Shown in pieces: positions 11,480-24,562 of a stretch of DNA of 64,000 nt; positions within the stretch are counted from its first letter, which is position 1; every line of letters starts with the position of its first letter. The DNA lies in assembly GCA_037975125.1 (NCBI GenBank), contig CM075857.1, positions 42,338,436 through 42,402,435 on the forward strand. Reading direction: 5' to 3'. The position numbers were made by a program, and so were the translations under genes. Under the pieces are notes generated by a model. The model was not told where the DNA came from, searched no databases, and was given only the letters and a program-made list of their open reading frames with translations. The DNA comes from Latrodectus hesperus. Taxonomy: Eukaryota; Arthropoda; Arachnida; Araneae; Theridiidae.

Positions 11480-13130
11480 TTTATTTTATCATCATTTATC
11501 GTTAAAATATTTAACAGAATTTTTATGAAACTGCTTAGTTATATAAAAAATTTTCAATCCATTTTAAATGTATTTGAAATTAATTTATTTTAAATATGAA
11601 TATTAATAAGTAAAATTTTTTAAATGTATAAGCTTTTTATATAAAATATTAAATATTATTTTTTATAATTGTTTTTAACTGAGAAAAAATTATTTAAGTT
11701 AATTAACTTATGTATACGTATCTTTTTTTAAATGTTAAATTATAAGAAGATTGCATACATATATATTGTATACACACATAATATTTCAAAGCTTTAATGA
11801 ATAAGAAAGACAGATAAGAAATTATACACATTCCTTACGCTCATGTCTGTGAATTCAATTTCGTTATTTATACAATTAAGACTCCGTTTTCAAGTAAAGA
11901 ATAAGCAAAGATAAAACTCTTATGCCGTGAAAAATGTTTCCTCTATTTCATTTTTAAAAAATTTCCTATTTCTTTTTTTGTATTTAAAAAAATAACTTTA
12001 TTTAAATGTGATTTTAATTTTCAGAGTTGAAGAAACTCATATTTGAGAATTTTTAATTTATTTAATTGATGAGAAATGAATATTAATGCCTAACAAAGAA
12101 TGAAATTATATATTTGATAATATATACAAAGAAAATATTAGGAAATGGGAGATTTGTCCAATGAAAAAACGTTTCGAAAAATTTCTATCAAGATTTTATG
12201 AAATTACAAGCTTATTCCAAATTTTAGGTGACTTTAAGCTTTGCAGTTTGACATTATAAGTTATTTTTATGCATTTTAAACGAGAAAAAATGTTATTTAC
12301 AAGACGCTATTGCAATAGTCATCAGGAAAAACAATTTGTTGACTATTTCCTTATACAATTTCATCAATATGGTTCGAAAAAGTTTTACTTATCGATAAAT
12401 GATTTTATTCTATTTTAAAAAAATGATCAAAGAATAAACAATTTACAATCAAGTTTTTTTTATATAAAGACATTTTTTTATAATTTTTATATTTATTTTT
12501 AATTATTTTATTTTAATTATAATTTAAGTAATTAAATACGTGTGAATAAATAAATAAGTAAATAAATATAGCAAATAAATAAATATTTAGGTGATTAAAT
12601 ACAGGGTTGGGGAAATATCGGTTTCAACTTCACTAAAACTCCTGGCATTTAAAATGTAATAGAAGTTTTGCCTATAAATCTTCCTCAAACATAATTGAAC
12701 GGTTAGCAGTTAAAATGTTTGCAAGATCAATCCAATCGTAGTTGAGAGAATGTTACGGTTCGAAAGTATCTTTGAAATGCAAGAAGACTTAATGAAATAA
12801 GCAATCGGAGCAATGTTCTCGACACAGAAAAAAGATAATAAAAATATTGTATAATGAGGGCTAAAAATTAATAAATTGAATAAGGGAATAATTAACTAAT
12901 ATGTAAATCCGCGACTTGTTAAAATATCTGACATATCAAACCGTTTTAAATAATAATTGCAATTTAAATTTACTATGGAACACTTATAATTCAATTGTTG
13001 CAATAAATATAATCGATGCTAAAAAAATGAAAATGAAAATTCAACAAATGATTTTAGCTTCAGACTTATCCAGGAAAACAAAAGCATTCGTAAGAAAGAA
13101 TAAAAACCAGCATTTTGATACGTCAGTCAT
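11480..13130. other. AT-rich spacer
   Basis: No supported gene. Holds a loose (AATA)n tract at about 12540-12592. A slightly more complex stretch at 12600-12790 has no recognisable coding content. Confidence 0.6.
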
Positions 13131-13150
13131 TAAAAAATCGGTAATAAATT

Positions 13151-13645
13151 ATGCTTTACTTATGGAAAAGCCTTTCAGTTCAACATCCAATCCACCTTCA
13201 GTGGGTCCCCTCGCATGTTGGTCTGCCTGGGAATGAAGTAGCCGACGACCTTGCAAAAGCTGCCGCCAGTAATCCTTTGAACCCGGAAGATCGCATGGCA
13301 CTAACACCATCAGAGATCTCTTTCATTACTAAACTTACCTCTAAAACCTGGGCTGACCCTCCTGCTCATCCTTGGTATTTCCAAAGACATCCTGGAGCCG
13401 CCACAACATTTAAGGGCTCCAGAGTACATCAGATGACATTGTCTCGACTTTCTACTGGCCACTTTAAGTGTATGATCTTTGAGGACGGTGAAAGAAAATA
13501 CCCAACATGCCCCAAGTGCGACACTGCTCCGTTTTGCCCGCAACACATCTTGAAGTGCTTGGGGTTTTCTGGTGAGGAGGCTGTGAAAAGTCCACATCTG
13601 CTTTTGGACAATTTGTCTGTCTTTGATCTCATGGATCTGGTCTAG
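13151..13645 (+). pseudogene. LINE reverse-transcriptase C-terminus (RNase H and zinc knuckle), 5'-truncated
   Basis: An open frame encodes the last ~160 residues of a non-LTR retrotransposon ORF2. Near the start, LQWVPSHVGLPGNEVADDLA is the C-terminal RNase HI motif. A linker follows (ALTPSEISFITKLTSKTW), then RVHQMTLSRLSTGHFKCM and a Cys/His cluster C-x2-C-x11-H-x3-C (CPKCDTAPFC...HILKCLGF), ending in DLMDLV and a stop. Reverse transcriptase, endonuclease and most of RNase H are missing, as expected from incomplete reverse transcription. The open frame suggests a fairly young copy. Related tails lie at 41690 and 42180. Confidence 0.88.
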
Positions 13646-13661
13646 TGGAACTAGACCAGAT
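13635..13661 (+). other. Stem-loop over the LINE stop codon
   Basis: ATCTGGTCTAGT (13635-13646) pairs perfectly with ACTAGACCAGAT (13650-13661) around a GGA loop. The TAG stop codon is inside the 5' arm. A different stem-loop occupies the same position in the LINE tail at 41939-41957. LINE reverse transcriptases often recognise 3' RNA structure, so a role in template recognition is plausible but inferred. Confidence 0.85.
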
Positions 13662-13700
13662 GGGGATTAGTCCCACCACCACACACCACCACTATTTAAT
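13662..13700 (+). repeat. LINE 3' tail with (ACC)n-like repeat
   Basis: GGGGATTAGTCCCACCACCA continues into CCA/CAC units and then AT-rich flank. Takes the place of a poly-A tail at the 3' end of the element. Confidence 0.6.
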
Positions 13701-15586
13701 TTAATCCTCCGACGTGCAATTTAATATCACAAATGAAATTAAAAGTAATAATTTTCTTACAATATAACGCAAAGAAGTTATTCATGTATTTCTAAATTAT
13801 GACACTATATAATCCGTTAGAAAAACTTTAATTATATCCCAATAAAAAGAAAAGATAATAACCATATTGTCAATAGACTACATTAAAATAAATACTCAAC
13901 GCTTGTGAAGCATATTTTATTTTGGTTAAATAAAATTTATGATACAAAATTTGTATTACATGCTATGGGGGAGTTATCAAAAATAAAAAAAATTGGTGTA
14001 ACTGAAATAATTAATATTAGAAAACTGGTATATTTCACATTATACAAAATTTTATGCTCTGTTATAAAAAATATGTCAAATTTTCAGATTTTTAATGCTA
14101 TGTAAAGATACATTAATATTAAAATTATAAGAGATGTTTCCATTGTGAACATAAATACGATTAAGCATGTGACAGGGCATGAGACTTATTAACTGTAACC
14201 TGAACCAGTATAAATACCAGAATTCTTCTGAAAAAGAGAAATATAGAATAAAATAATGGAAAATATAGACGAAGTAAATGGAATTCTAGGTTTGAAATAT
14301 ATCTTATTTTCACTATTCAGCACAACTTCAACAAACTGCAATATGGCGAGGAGAGTAGAGGTACCAATCGAGCATTTATCAATAAAAGTATTATATAAAA
14401 AATACTTTTTACAGTATTCTGGTATTATGTCAAACTTTCTAGAGGAACAAAGAGGCATAATCACTGAAGTATAAAAGAAAATTTTCTCTAACTCAAATCA
14501 ATTGTCTACTGAAGCTTCTAGAAATTTTATTTTGACGAACATTTTGAACTGACATCAAACGATCGATATCACTTGATTAGAAAAATGGTGATTTCTGGTG
14601 TACATCATGTACTATAATATTATTTTTAAAATGTTATCGGTGTAAAATATAACTAGATAGCCAGAATTCTCTTGGACTAAAAAAGATCCATTTAATACTT
14701 AAAGAAACTTACTGAATTCAAAAATATCTTAATTTGTTTTAGTATTATAAAGCTATTTTAAAAATTAATTCTTATGAGTGTGATTTAAAAGAATATTCTA
14801 AGACAAACACACAAAGCATCAAATTCCTATAAGAAATCTATTTTTTCCTAATACATCAAAATTATATCGATACATATTATTACCTTTATTCAATAATTCA
14901 AAACTTTTTCTTACATTTGATTCATAAAAGGGCATAAACAAAAATCCTTAATAAAACAGTATTCATAAAACAGAATGAAAAATGATTCATTAAAATTAAG
15001 TAAAATTTTTCTTAAACAAGATTTGTACTTATTATAGTTGCATTTCTTTTGCTTTATGTATACACATGATCACATTTTATAAGAGAAAACGACCAGAAAT
15101 TATTGGAAAATACTTTTCTTATGAACCCTTCCTACAAAGTATAAAAATAGAATTCTGTAAGTTATTATCCTCGTTTTTACTTGAAGCAGAATATTTTTAC
15201 TCATTTTGATTTGATATCGGAATTTCTAAACAAATTACGCTCTCGCATCTCATCAAAAATCAATTCCTTGAATGAGACTGAAATAGGGAGAACTTATTTT
15301 ATAATAAGATCACAATACAAGAGAAATTCTTTTTATTATTAAAGATTTTCAACGTAATTGAATATTATGAAGCATAAAATTCAAAAATGCGAACATAATC
15401 TTCTTAGTCAGAGGGAAATGTTTATCCTAAACAAATAGCAAAAATCGACTTAACTTAGGTGTAACATCTTTCATTTACAGATCAACAAAAAGGAAATTCA
15501 ACAAAAAATTAATGCATCTCTATTTTTTACTCATGCATCATGTGAAAATAAAATGAATGTTTATGAAACTTCAATTATTAACAATT

Positions 15587-15589
<3 letters not shown>

Positions 15590-15660
<71 letters not shown>
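15590..15660. repeat. (AT)n microsatellite
   Basis: About 35 uninterrupted units. Confidence 0.98.
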
Positions 15661-15665
<5 letters not shown>

Positions 15666-16825
15666 GCTTCATAATATAGATTTTAATTAATCTGAGTTTC
15701 CCGAAAAGAATTGCGAATATATCCTAAATACATCTAATTAAATACATTGCCGGAACTTAAGTTATATTGAGTAAACTGCTTAAAATAATCCGCGCGAAGA
15801 AGTTAATTTAATGTAAAAAGTATATAAAGCTAATTTAACTTACAGCCATCACTGTTCAAATAAAAAAAATCTTTAATAATTTAATCGATAGAATGCTACC
15901 GTTAACAACCATTTGATATGCATACAAATTTTCACAATTACAATTATCCTAAATATTACACTGTTACTAAATAAATTTTAAAAAATGCTATAAAATGTTT
16001 TCTTACACTTAAGCAGTTATTATAAATAGTATAGCGAGTCATTTTGTATGCATATTCTTTGAAATAAACTATTCAGCGTTCTAATAATACATTAAACAAA
16101 CTCTGCTGTATCAGACGGATAGATTTTATTTTAAATTATTCAGCTTTTTTTCATAAATGGTTATCACATCAATTTTAGATTCTGAACAGTTGTCTAATTT
16201 TTTAAGTTTTTCTTCAAATAATTTAGGAAGTAAAAATCTGATAAGAGAGTGTAACCAACTAAGCACAAAGTTTAAATAAATATTCTTTAAAAAAAAACTG
16301 ATTTAGATGTTTAGTATATAGTCCTGTCAAAAATGAATTCGCTTTAAGATGAGAGCCTTTTCTTCCGAAGTTATCTTCAATACATCTAAATAAACAAATC
16401 TGTTTTATCAGTTATGTGTAAACATCCGATTACAGTTGATGATATACAACCACAAATAGAGATTTCCTTCTTTCTATTGTAATTATTGAATATTTTTTCA
16501 TAGAATCTATATAGTGTTTCGTAGTTGTCAAACTGAGATACGATCACTTACTGGTATTGGACCAAATTCTATTTTTGGAGACATTTTAAAGCAAATTTGA
16601 TTCCCAACTTATTTTTTCTGAAGATAAATTTCAAATGCTTCTTTGTCATTCGTTTTCATTACTATGATGTTTTTTTAAACTTTAAATCAGGTGTTCTAAG
16701 AATAATTTAAAAGTTTAAGGATTACTGCATTTAGTCGTTTTATATATTAGTCTACTTTTTCAGCCGATATAGAGTGAAAAAATATTTACTAGGGGCGTTA
16801 CAGTCATGTTTTAAAAAGCTGACAT

Positions 16826-16875
16826 GATTTTTAGTTCTTTTTTAGTAGGCAGTTACTAAAAAAGAACTAAAAATC
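16826..16875. repeat. Perfect 22-bp-arm hairpin with a 6-nt loop
   Basis: Arms 16826-16847 and 16854-16875 are exact reverse complements (GATTTTTAGTTCTTTTTTAG...), with GGCAGT between. No inverted flanks and no coding sequence nearby. Confidence 0.95.
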
Positions 16876-19042
16876 AAAACGATATGAAGAAATATTCCGT
16901 GTAAACTATTAAATTGATGATTTAATATATTTCAGTAATTTTGAATTGGTAAGTAAACTCATAGTTATATTATTATATTTGCCATTATTATATTTATTAA
17001 GTATTAAACAAAAATACTTATATTATAGTATTAAACTAAAATAATGTATAGATTATTCTGATTTTAATTTTTTCCGAATTGTTAGATTTTGCAAAATATT
17101 TTCAGTATTTAAAGATATAAACAAATTGGTGAGAATCTTCATAAATCAAGAATATGAATTCATTGCCTAAATATGTTCCAAAAATAATTGATTAACTTAA
17201 AAATGAAACAAATTAAAGTATAAAATTTCTAATTAAAAATTTATAAAATATAATTAGCAAACTTTATTTACATTTAGAAATGTTTTAAACTTCTAATAAT
17301 TTTGTTTAATTGGAATTATTTATTGCATTTTACTATTCCCTTTATTGCTTTGAAATTTCCTCAGATTTTATATGATAGAAATTTTAAGTATAGGTATTAA
17401 AAATATCAAATGATTCCATTTTTATCAAATATTCATTGCGAAAACCTGATATGCTTTTCGTAAAATAGCAATAGAATTTGGAAATATTTTTTCAGAAACT
17501 AAGAAACTGAAAAAATAATAAATATTTAGATTTCATGTATACCATATTACTATAGTTATGCCAAAAATTTCTAATACATTTTCAGGAAATTTGAGATGCG
17601 TGGAATATTTTTATTAATTATGATAAAATTTAAAAATATTAATATTTTTTAAATATTCCAAAAAATATTAAAAAAATAACTAAAAATTTAAAGTGTCTAG
17701 ATGAAAATAGATAATTTCTCTTTATTTGAAAATAAAAATTAATCGTTTACATGAAAATTAACTTTTCTCGTTTTCCACATTCTGTGCCCCTTTAAATTCA
17801 GAACTTTTATTTAAACAAATATCTGTTTGACATACCATTAATATCTGTCCATAACAGCTAATAAAATATTGAAATACACTGAGACATTTCTACGTAGTCT
17901 CTATATAAAGTGCTAAATTTCATTAAAGTTTTATCTTCAAATGTAATTTTAAATGTTTTTCCCTTTTTCTCTCAGCATTTAATTTTATTAAATATTCAAA
18001 ATTACTTCGTCAGATGCATATTTTGAAGACGAATTAGAAAAGGCTTATTACTGTTATTAGTTATACAATAAAGTTAAAATAATCTTATATAAATAAAAAC
18101 TAAAACTAAGAAATAAACTTTATTCCATTGGAGGAATAGTGTTCATTTTTAATTTTATTTTTAAGTATATAACGTCTGATGAAAATCTTTCTCTTGAAAT
18201 TTTATTTCCTTTTATTTATTACAAGTGATTAAAAAGTATTGTATAACGTCCTTCGCATCAAACCACCAAATTAATGCTGCTGCTTTCAAGGTCAGACCAC
18301 AGTTTATTTATTCAACAGGAAATGTGATTGATAATATGCAAATTTTCTGATCTCACTTAGCTGTGTAACGCAGATTTTCTTGCTTTTTTTTGTGGACCAC
18401 CACTGATGAAATTTTTAGTTAAATGAAACATAATTTCACGAACTGTTTCATTATATTACGTTTCTCTTTAATTTTATAAGAATCTCAAATGCTTTTGTTT
18501 AAAATTTTATATTTTAAACTGTTAATTATCATCTTTCCCCAGAAACTATACTGCTATATATTAACTGGTCATATTTTTATATTTGAAATATTGGAATGAT
18601 GAAATCATCTAAAAGTATAACCATTATTTCTTATAAAATATGATACTGTATGAAAAATGAAATATGTGTATTACCAAATGAAAACCTGTACTCATTTCGC
18701 TTTTAGTGAAGTAAATTATTTAACTACCGAGAGTGTAAAAGTGAAATAATAATTATTTAAACAGACTACTAAAATATAAAACGCACTAATTTGTTAAATG
18801 CATATGGTGTACTTCCCTTAAAGATAAGGCGCATATAAATTGTTTGACTTTGGCAAGCTTGTTAAATTTCTAACAATCGATTCGATTAAAACCCTACACT
18901 TTTCCAAAAGCTTTATCCGTAATGATTTTGTAAGCATTTTTAATTTTTTAATAAAATTTTTCAACTTATTATTTTTTATTTAAATTTTAATGTAAAGCAG
19001 AAGTTACATATTTTAATTCTTTACATTTTCATAATATATTTT

Positions 19043-19045
<3 letters not shown>

Positions 19046-19131
<86 letters not shown>
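19046..19131. repeat. (AT)n microsatellite
   Basis: About 43 units. Confidence 0.98.
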
Positions 19132-19135
<4 letters not shown>

Positions 19136-21825
19136 TTTGGTTACATATATAAGTTCTCTAAATCTGTATTTATTGACGATTTATATAGATACTGATTTAA
19201 GGGTTAATATATATATATATATCAATGGTTTGAAGTATTTCTTATTGTGTACCATTCGTTGAGCAATGTTAGTAGATTGGTTCCGCTCTTCGTAACTATA
19301 AAATTGTTGACCCTTTATCTGACTTATTTCCTATTCTCGTAAGAATGTCGACGTTTTATGAATAATGAAATAGGATAAGACTATATCAATAACTCATTGA
19401 TTTCTTACCTACACAATTAATGCTGATTACATGCTGTGTTATCGAGACAAAAACACGGTCTACATTCAGTTAATATATTCCCATTTCAAAATTTACAAAT
19501 CAAATTCTAAAGGAGCTCAAAACATCAAAATACAGTCAAGGCGATCTTCTCTATTTTTCTTAAGCGATCTTCTCTATTTATTTAAGTAATTATTGAATCA
19601 GAATGATATTGCAATGCCTATTATTCATTGAATAGTGCATGATTTACGGCATTGAAGCAACTTAAGTAATGTTACGTATAAATGAAATAAACATTGATGT
19701 AGATTTGCTTGTTCCAGCTGTTGAATCACGGAGAAAAGTAAACAGCACCCTTTAATAGAAATGACATGATTGCTATTCAAGTAAGCTTAAAACTTTTTTA
19801 AAAATTTTCAAAAAATTAAATTATTTTTGAAGAAACTTTCATTTTTCATTTTTAACTTTCCTCAATACAAGGCTATTTAATGTTTTAATTATATGTGTGT
19901 GAGTGGTAAACTCTTTCTTAATTTACTCATTGCAAATTGAAAAATATAATGAAAAATGATGGATGCAACAATGACCCCAAGCTCGAACCAGGCAATGGTT
20001 TTATTTAATTTTAAATTAATGGTATTTAATACATTAGTCAAAAGTTTATGTAATCTTCCATCATGCAATTATGTTACAGTAGATATATGTTTGTATGAAA
20101 ATGTTTAACATTTAGAAAGATTTTTTTTAAAAAAAGAAATGAATGTACGGAATTGTTAAAAGAAATAAAAAAAGGGATATTAAATTAAAATTTCTGTAAA
20201 ACATTTTTTCTGTACGTTTTAGTCCTCACATTCAAATTGACAAATGTACTATCCGATTTGTGGAAGCTTGTTAATCGATAACGATAGAAATTTCTTTGCT
20301 TTACATTTATGCATATTTTAATGATCATATTCAACCTGCAATGCTACATTTGCTCTGGATGACGCAAATGTAAACTTTTTATTTCGTCATGAATCGATTT
20401 CTGATGGTTCAAAATGTACGCATACGAAATGAAAATTTATTTTAAGATACATTTGAAGCCATAAAGAAGGCATTAATTTTATGCGCCATATTTTTTCTTT
20501 GCAATAATTGAAATAAGAAAAACGAAAAATCGTTAGTTTTCTTACGGAATTTTTTTATTCGTTTTGAGCATTCCTTCTAAGTAACAGTTTTCTTATGACA
20601 TTTTCTTTGGCTAAAACTTTAAAAAGGACAGAATAATTTTTTAAAGTCATTAGTCATTCAATTGTTAATAACTTGGAATCAAAGTGCAAAATTCACCCCT
20701 TAAAATATATATCATCACAATTCTTTAATTCAAGCTAACAGACTTTAGTCTTGATACGGATAAAAATATTTATTCATTTTGTATTTATCTTTAAGGTAAA
20801 TATTAATTTGTCAAATTAAAAATGTAAATACCATTTCAAGGTCATCATAATTATTTTAAATAATGATAAAACTCTATTTTGCAAGTGAGAACTAGGAATA
20901 AACTGGAAATTTTATGATTCCGATAACCAATGAATCTTGCAAAATAGTTAATTATTTCAGTAACTCAATACCTTTGATAGTTACTTAATATGCATTATTT
21001 TTAAAAATCTTTTTAATACAAGAATTCTTTGAAATATTTTTTCATTATTTGCTCTTAATTTTTTTAGTATGACATTATTCGACTAACAGGCTTTTTTTTA
21101 AAATTTTCCAGTATTCTTAAAAATAATACATCAAATTATAAAGCATAAAAACATAAAATATTATCTAGTTTAAGTCTCACATGTTTTTCGAACTATTCAA
21201 TAAGAATATAGATTATATATTTTAAATTCAACATTTTTTAATATACACTAGTTTCCTTTTTCTTTTTTGAATTTCCATTAACAATTTTTAAGTTAAAAAT
21301 AGTTAAGAATTAAGAGACTTGATGCCAGAAATAGTCATATGCGACAATTTATACTTCCGATGAAAATGTCACAAAAAGTATTTATATTTTCAAAAGAGCA
21401 TCACAGTACTTTAAATAAATGCTTTACAAGTTTATTTAAATTATATAATTTGTATTTTATAAATATTTGTTATTATATTTTTCCTTAATCATCTATTTCT
21501 TTTAAATTTTAATTTACAATTGCAGAAATTTTTGTTTTCTGTTATGATTTAAATATTACTTGGGTTTTCTAAAAGAAAAACAAATAAATAAACGAAAAGG
21601 TTACTTTTACTAAAACTTAAGTTTTGACGATGCCTTTCCTTTTCGGACCTTGTGCCAGAAAATCCAACCAACTAATTATAATATTTTAAAACCTGGTGAT
21701 AAATAAAGCGTAAACGCTTTTGTTTTAATTTCAGCAGAAATGATACAAAGTCAAATATTTTTCAGTAAAATGTAAATTTTTAACAATAATTCAAATATAT
21801 ATTTTAATAATACGAAATACAATAC

Positions 21826-22660
21826 GTGAAACACATTTTTGTAATTGAGAAAAAAACTATACATTTCACGTAACTATTTTTAATTTAAAATTCTTTATAT
21901 TCTATTTGATTCAATAAATTTATACCACCAACATTTTTACTAATATTTTCTTCTATTGTCTGATAGTATTTATCTCATGTGTTTTAAGCCTTTCTATAAA
22001 CTATCAGTCATCCTATTATTGTGATGTTTTTGTTCTTTTTGTGTTGCATTAAAGAAATTTCTGCATTTTAAAACCTCAAAAATGTGAAACAAATTTTTGT
22101 AATTGAGAAAAAAACTATATATTTCACGTAACTATTTTTAATTAAAAATTTTTTATATTCTCTTTGATTCAATAAATTTATACCACCAACATTTTTACTA
22201 ATATTTTCTTCTATTGTCTGATAGTATTTATCTCATATATGTTTTAAGCCTCTCTATAAATTATGTCATCCTATTATTGTGATGTTTTTGCTTTTTTTGT
22301 GTTGCATTATTGAGATTTCTGCATTTTAAAACCTTAAAAATGTGAAACAAATTTTTGTAACTGAGAAAAAACTATATATTTCACGTAACTATTTTTAATT
22401 AAAAAATTTTTATATTCTCTTTGAATCAATAAATTTATACCATCAACATTTTTACTAATATTTTCTTCTATTGTCTGATAGTATTTATCTCATAGTGTTT
22501 TAGAGCCTTTCTATAAACTATCAGTCATCCTATTATTCTGATGTTTTTTGCTCTTTTTGTGTTGCATTAAAGAAATTTCTGCATTTTAAAACCTCAAAAA
22601 TGTGAAACAAATTTTTGTAATTGAGAAAAAACTATATATTTCAAGTAGCTATTTTTTTCG
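21826..22660. repeat. Tandem repeat, ~258-bp unit, 3.2 copies
   Basis: The unit start GTGAAACA(C/A)ATTTTTGTAA recurs at 21826, 22084, 22342 and 22602, giving periods of 258, 258 and 260. Shared landmarks include CACCAACATTTTTACTAATA and TCTATTGTCTGATAGTATTT. Units differ by scattered substitutions and small indels. The fourth unit breaks off after about 50 bases, just before an (AT)n array. Confidence 0.95.
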
Positions 22661-22668
22661 AATAAAAA

Positions 22669-22670
<2 letters not shown>

Positions 22671-22761
<91 letters not shown>
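22671..22761. repeat. (AT)n microsatellite
   Basis: About 45 units, 10 bases after the tandem repeat ends. Confidence 0.98.
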
Positions 22762-22765
<4 letters not shown>

Positions 22766-22803
22766 TATAAATATATAAAAATACGTATGTATAATATATG
22801 TAT

Positions 22804-22853
22804 AAATAAAGTTATATGTATATATATATATATACATACATATAACTTTATTT
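22804..22853. repeat. Inverted repeat, 23-bp arms
   Basis: AAATAAAGTTATATGTATAT (from 22804) pairs with the complement ending at 22853, with one mismatch and a 4-nt loop. Likely another product of local AT-rich repeat instability. Confidence 0.85.
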
Positions 22854-22984
22854 CCTTAAAACGAATTAAAATAGTCACAATATTGACATTTATTTAAACA
22901 TGTTACCATAATAAAAATAATTCATAATTGTATTTTATTTATTTTATTACATTACATATATTTAGACTTGTATGTTTGATTCTT

Positions 22985-23158
22985 GAGATCCGCTTGTAAG
23001 TCTTCGTCGATAATAGGACAAATAGCACAATGACAGATGTACAACCACAGAAGAATAAAGAAGAAAACACCCAGGGCCATGATGGGAATCGAACCCACAC
23101 TCCTACGCTCTCAAGCGATTAGCGGTGATGCTTTAGACCACTCAGCCACGGAGCGCCC
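22985..23158 (-). mobile_element. tRNA-derived SINE (tRNA-Ser-like head), minus strand
   Basis: Reading the minus strand from 23158: GGCGCTCCGTGGCTGAGTGG (A box), GCTAATCGCTTGAGAGCG (a GCT anticodon position and a long variable-arm-like segment), GTGGGTTCGATTCCCATC (B box). The pattern is that of a class II tRNA such as tRNA-Ser(GCT). A body of about 90 bases follows to about 22985. Stem pairing is imperfect, so I call a SINE rather than a tRNA gene. I could not fix a target duplication. Confidence 0.65.
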
Positions 23159-23159
23159 T

Positions 23160-23700
23160 TCGTAATTGTAATGCTATGTTTAACGCAGTTTAAATACTAT
23201 TTCTATAGAGACTAATGCCAGATGCTGAAGAGGAACCAATACTTTTCTTATATTGCCATTTACGTAAAAATAAATCTATCTCGAGGACAGTTAAACTAAA
23301 AAATATACATAACTATTATCCGTTCCATAATAACTTAATGGTGCCTTATTTGGACTCTGTCACAAAAAGTCATAAATTATTTACTAATTTTTGAGCGAAA
23401 ATTGCTTTTATGTATTTGTGACCTAATTAATCAATTAATTATTAAATAGTAACTGTTGGAGAATGCGAACTAATGACGAACTACAGGTTCTTATCGAACA
23501 CAAAAACATAGTCTAATTCATCAAGACACAGAGTCTCATGACTTGGACATCCAACAAAATAATGGCAAAGGTCTGTCATTGACAAGCTCATGTACAATAG
23601 ACCTAAAAGCAGACATAATAAAATATGATTGGATTATGTACTTATGAACTTAAAAACTTTAAAGATTTTCCAAGTGGATAATCAAATTCAGGAACAGAAT
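23160..23700. other. AT-rich spacer
   Basis: No gene or repeat recognised. Confidence 0.5.
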
Positions 23701-23719
23701 TTTCTGGAGGGTAGCGTGA

Positions 23720-23975
23720 GACATATATGCATAGCGGTGTATGCGAGCCCCGGACTGTAGCATTTTTAACCTATTTGGAATACTCTCCCATCAACAAGTG
23801 CCCTGTAATTTTGAACCACAGTTAGGGAACGAGGTCTCACCTGAGATGGCACTCTCCTCTCCCCATCCAACCACACCAGCAGAAAGACTTTGGACGTCAC
23901 ATACTAACGTGGACACGTTCCCTAACCACGGAGCTCCAGCAACCCAGTGAAGGACATTGTCAGACAGGTTAGTCC
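23720..23975 (-). mobile_element. SINE fragment, same body as at 42713 and 60580
   Basis: On the minus strand, CCTTCACTGGGTTGCTGGAG, GTGACGTCCAAAGTCTTTCT, GCTGGTGTGG and GTGGTTCAAAATTAC occur in the same order as in the plus-strand SINE at 42713-43290. The tRNA-like head and the 3' tail are missing. The 69-codon open frame on the other strand is fortuitous. Confidence 0.7.
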
Positions 23976-24246
23976 CACTCTTGGCTGGATGAAAAATGTT
24001 TGACGGATTCAGTGAGAATTTCTTGGGATTCGAAATGCTCTATCTGTCATAAGCGATGTGAAATTACTTTCTGGAAGAATATTGTAAAATAATTTGTACA
24101 GATTTTATCAGATTTTATAGAAATATTTTATCAATAATAAAAGATAAAATTATTTAATAATATGTAATACGTTTGATGGATCCAGTTCTTTACGAATTAA
24201 TATTTTTGCAATTGTTAGCAGATTAATATGCTTGCAACTGATTATT

Positions 24247-24552
24247 TTTTTCCAATGGCGGGCACACTTGGGTGACGAACCCTATGCCACAACAAGGCCA
24301 GAAACTGCTACTCATTTGTCGTTACCCAGCGGGCACCTGTGAACCAAGTCACGGAGGCGAGTAGCGTTACTCGCGCCATACCACCACAAACCCGTTTATA
24401 GGGAGGACCACATTCATACAACATCACAGAAGAAAGGACAGAGAAACACAGAGAGAACAGGAAAGAAACATCCATGCCCGAACCGGGATTCGAACCCTGG
24501 ACCCACGACTCAGGAGTCAGGAACGCTAACCACTGAGCCATCGGTCGGCGCC
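24247..24552 (-). mobile_element. tRNA-derived SINE with a 10-bp target duplication, minus strand
   Basis: ACTGATTATT flanks a 306-bp insert (24237-24246 and 24553-24562). On the minus strand the head reads GGCGCCGACCGATGGCTCAG, TGGTTAGCG (A box) and CCAGGGTTCGAATCCCGG (B box). The body ends in CCATTGGAAAAAAA, consistent with an A-rich 3' tail. The 93-codon minus-strand frame over it is a by-product. Perfect duplication and full length suggest a recent insertion. Confidence 0.92.
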
Positions 24553-24562
24553 ACTGATTATT

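Larger units (their letters stand above)
13700..21825. other. Long AT-rich region without genes
   Basis: Eight kilobases of very AT-rich DNA apart from the separately listed hairpin and two (AT)n arrays. Short open frames (for example around 14256-14474) have no coding character. May be intron of an unseen gene or intergenic. Confidence 0.6.

Noticed and set aside
14256..14474. 72-codon plus ORF
   Set aside because: Antisense frame of similar length exists, no motif, low-complexity composition.
21826..22660. CRISPR-like array
   Set aside because: Units are ~258 bp and fully homologous with no unique spacers, in a eukaryotic context; it is a tandem repeat.
23070..23158. Functional tRNA-Ser gene on minus
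   Set aside because: Stem pairing is poor and a SINE-like body follows; no clean cloverleaf.
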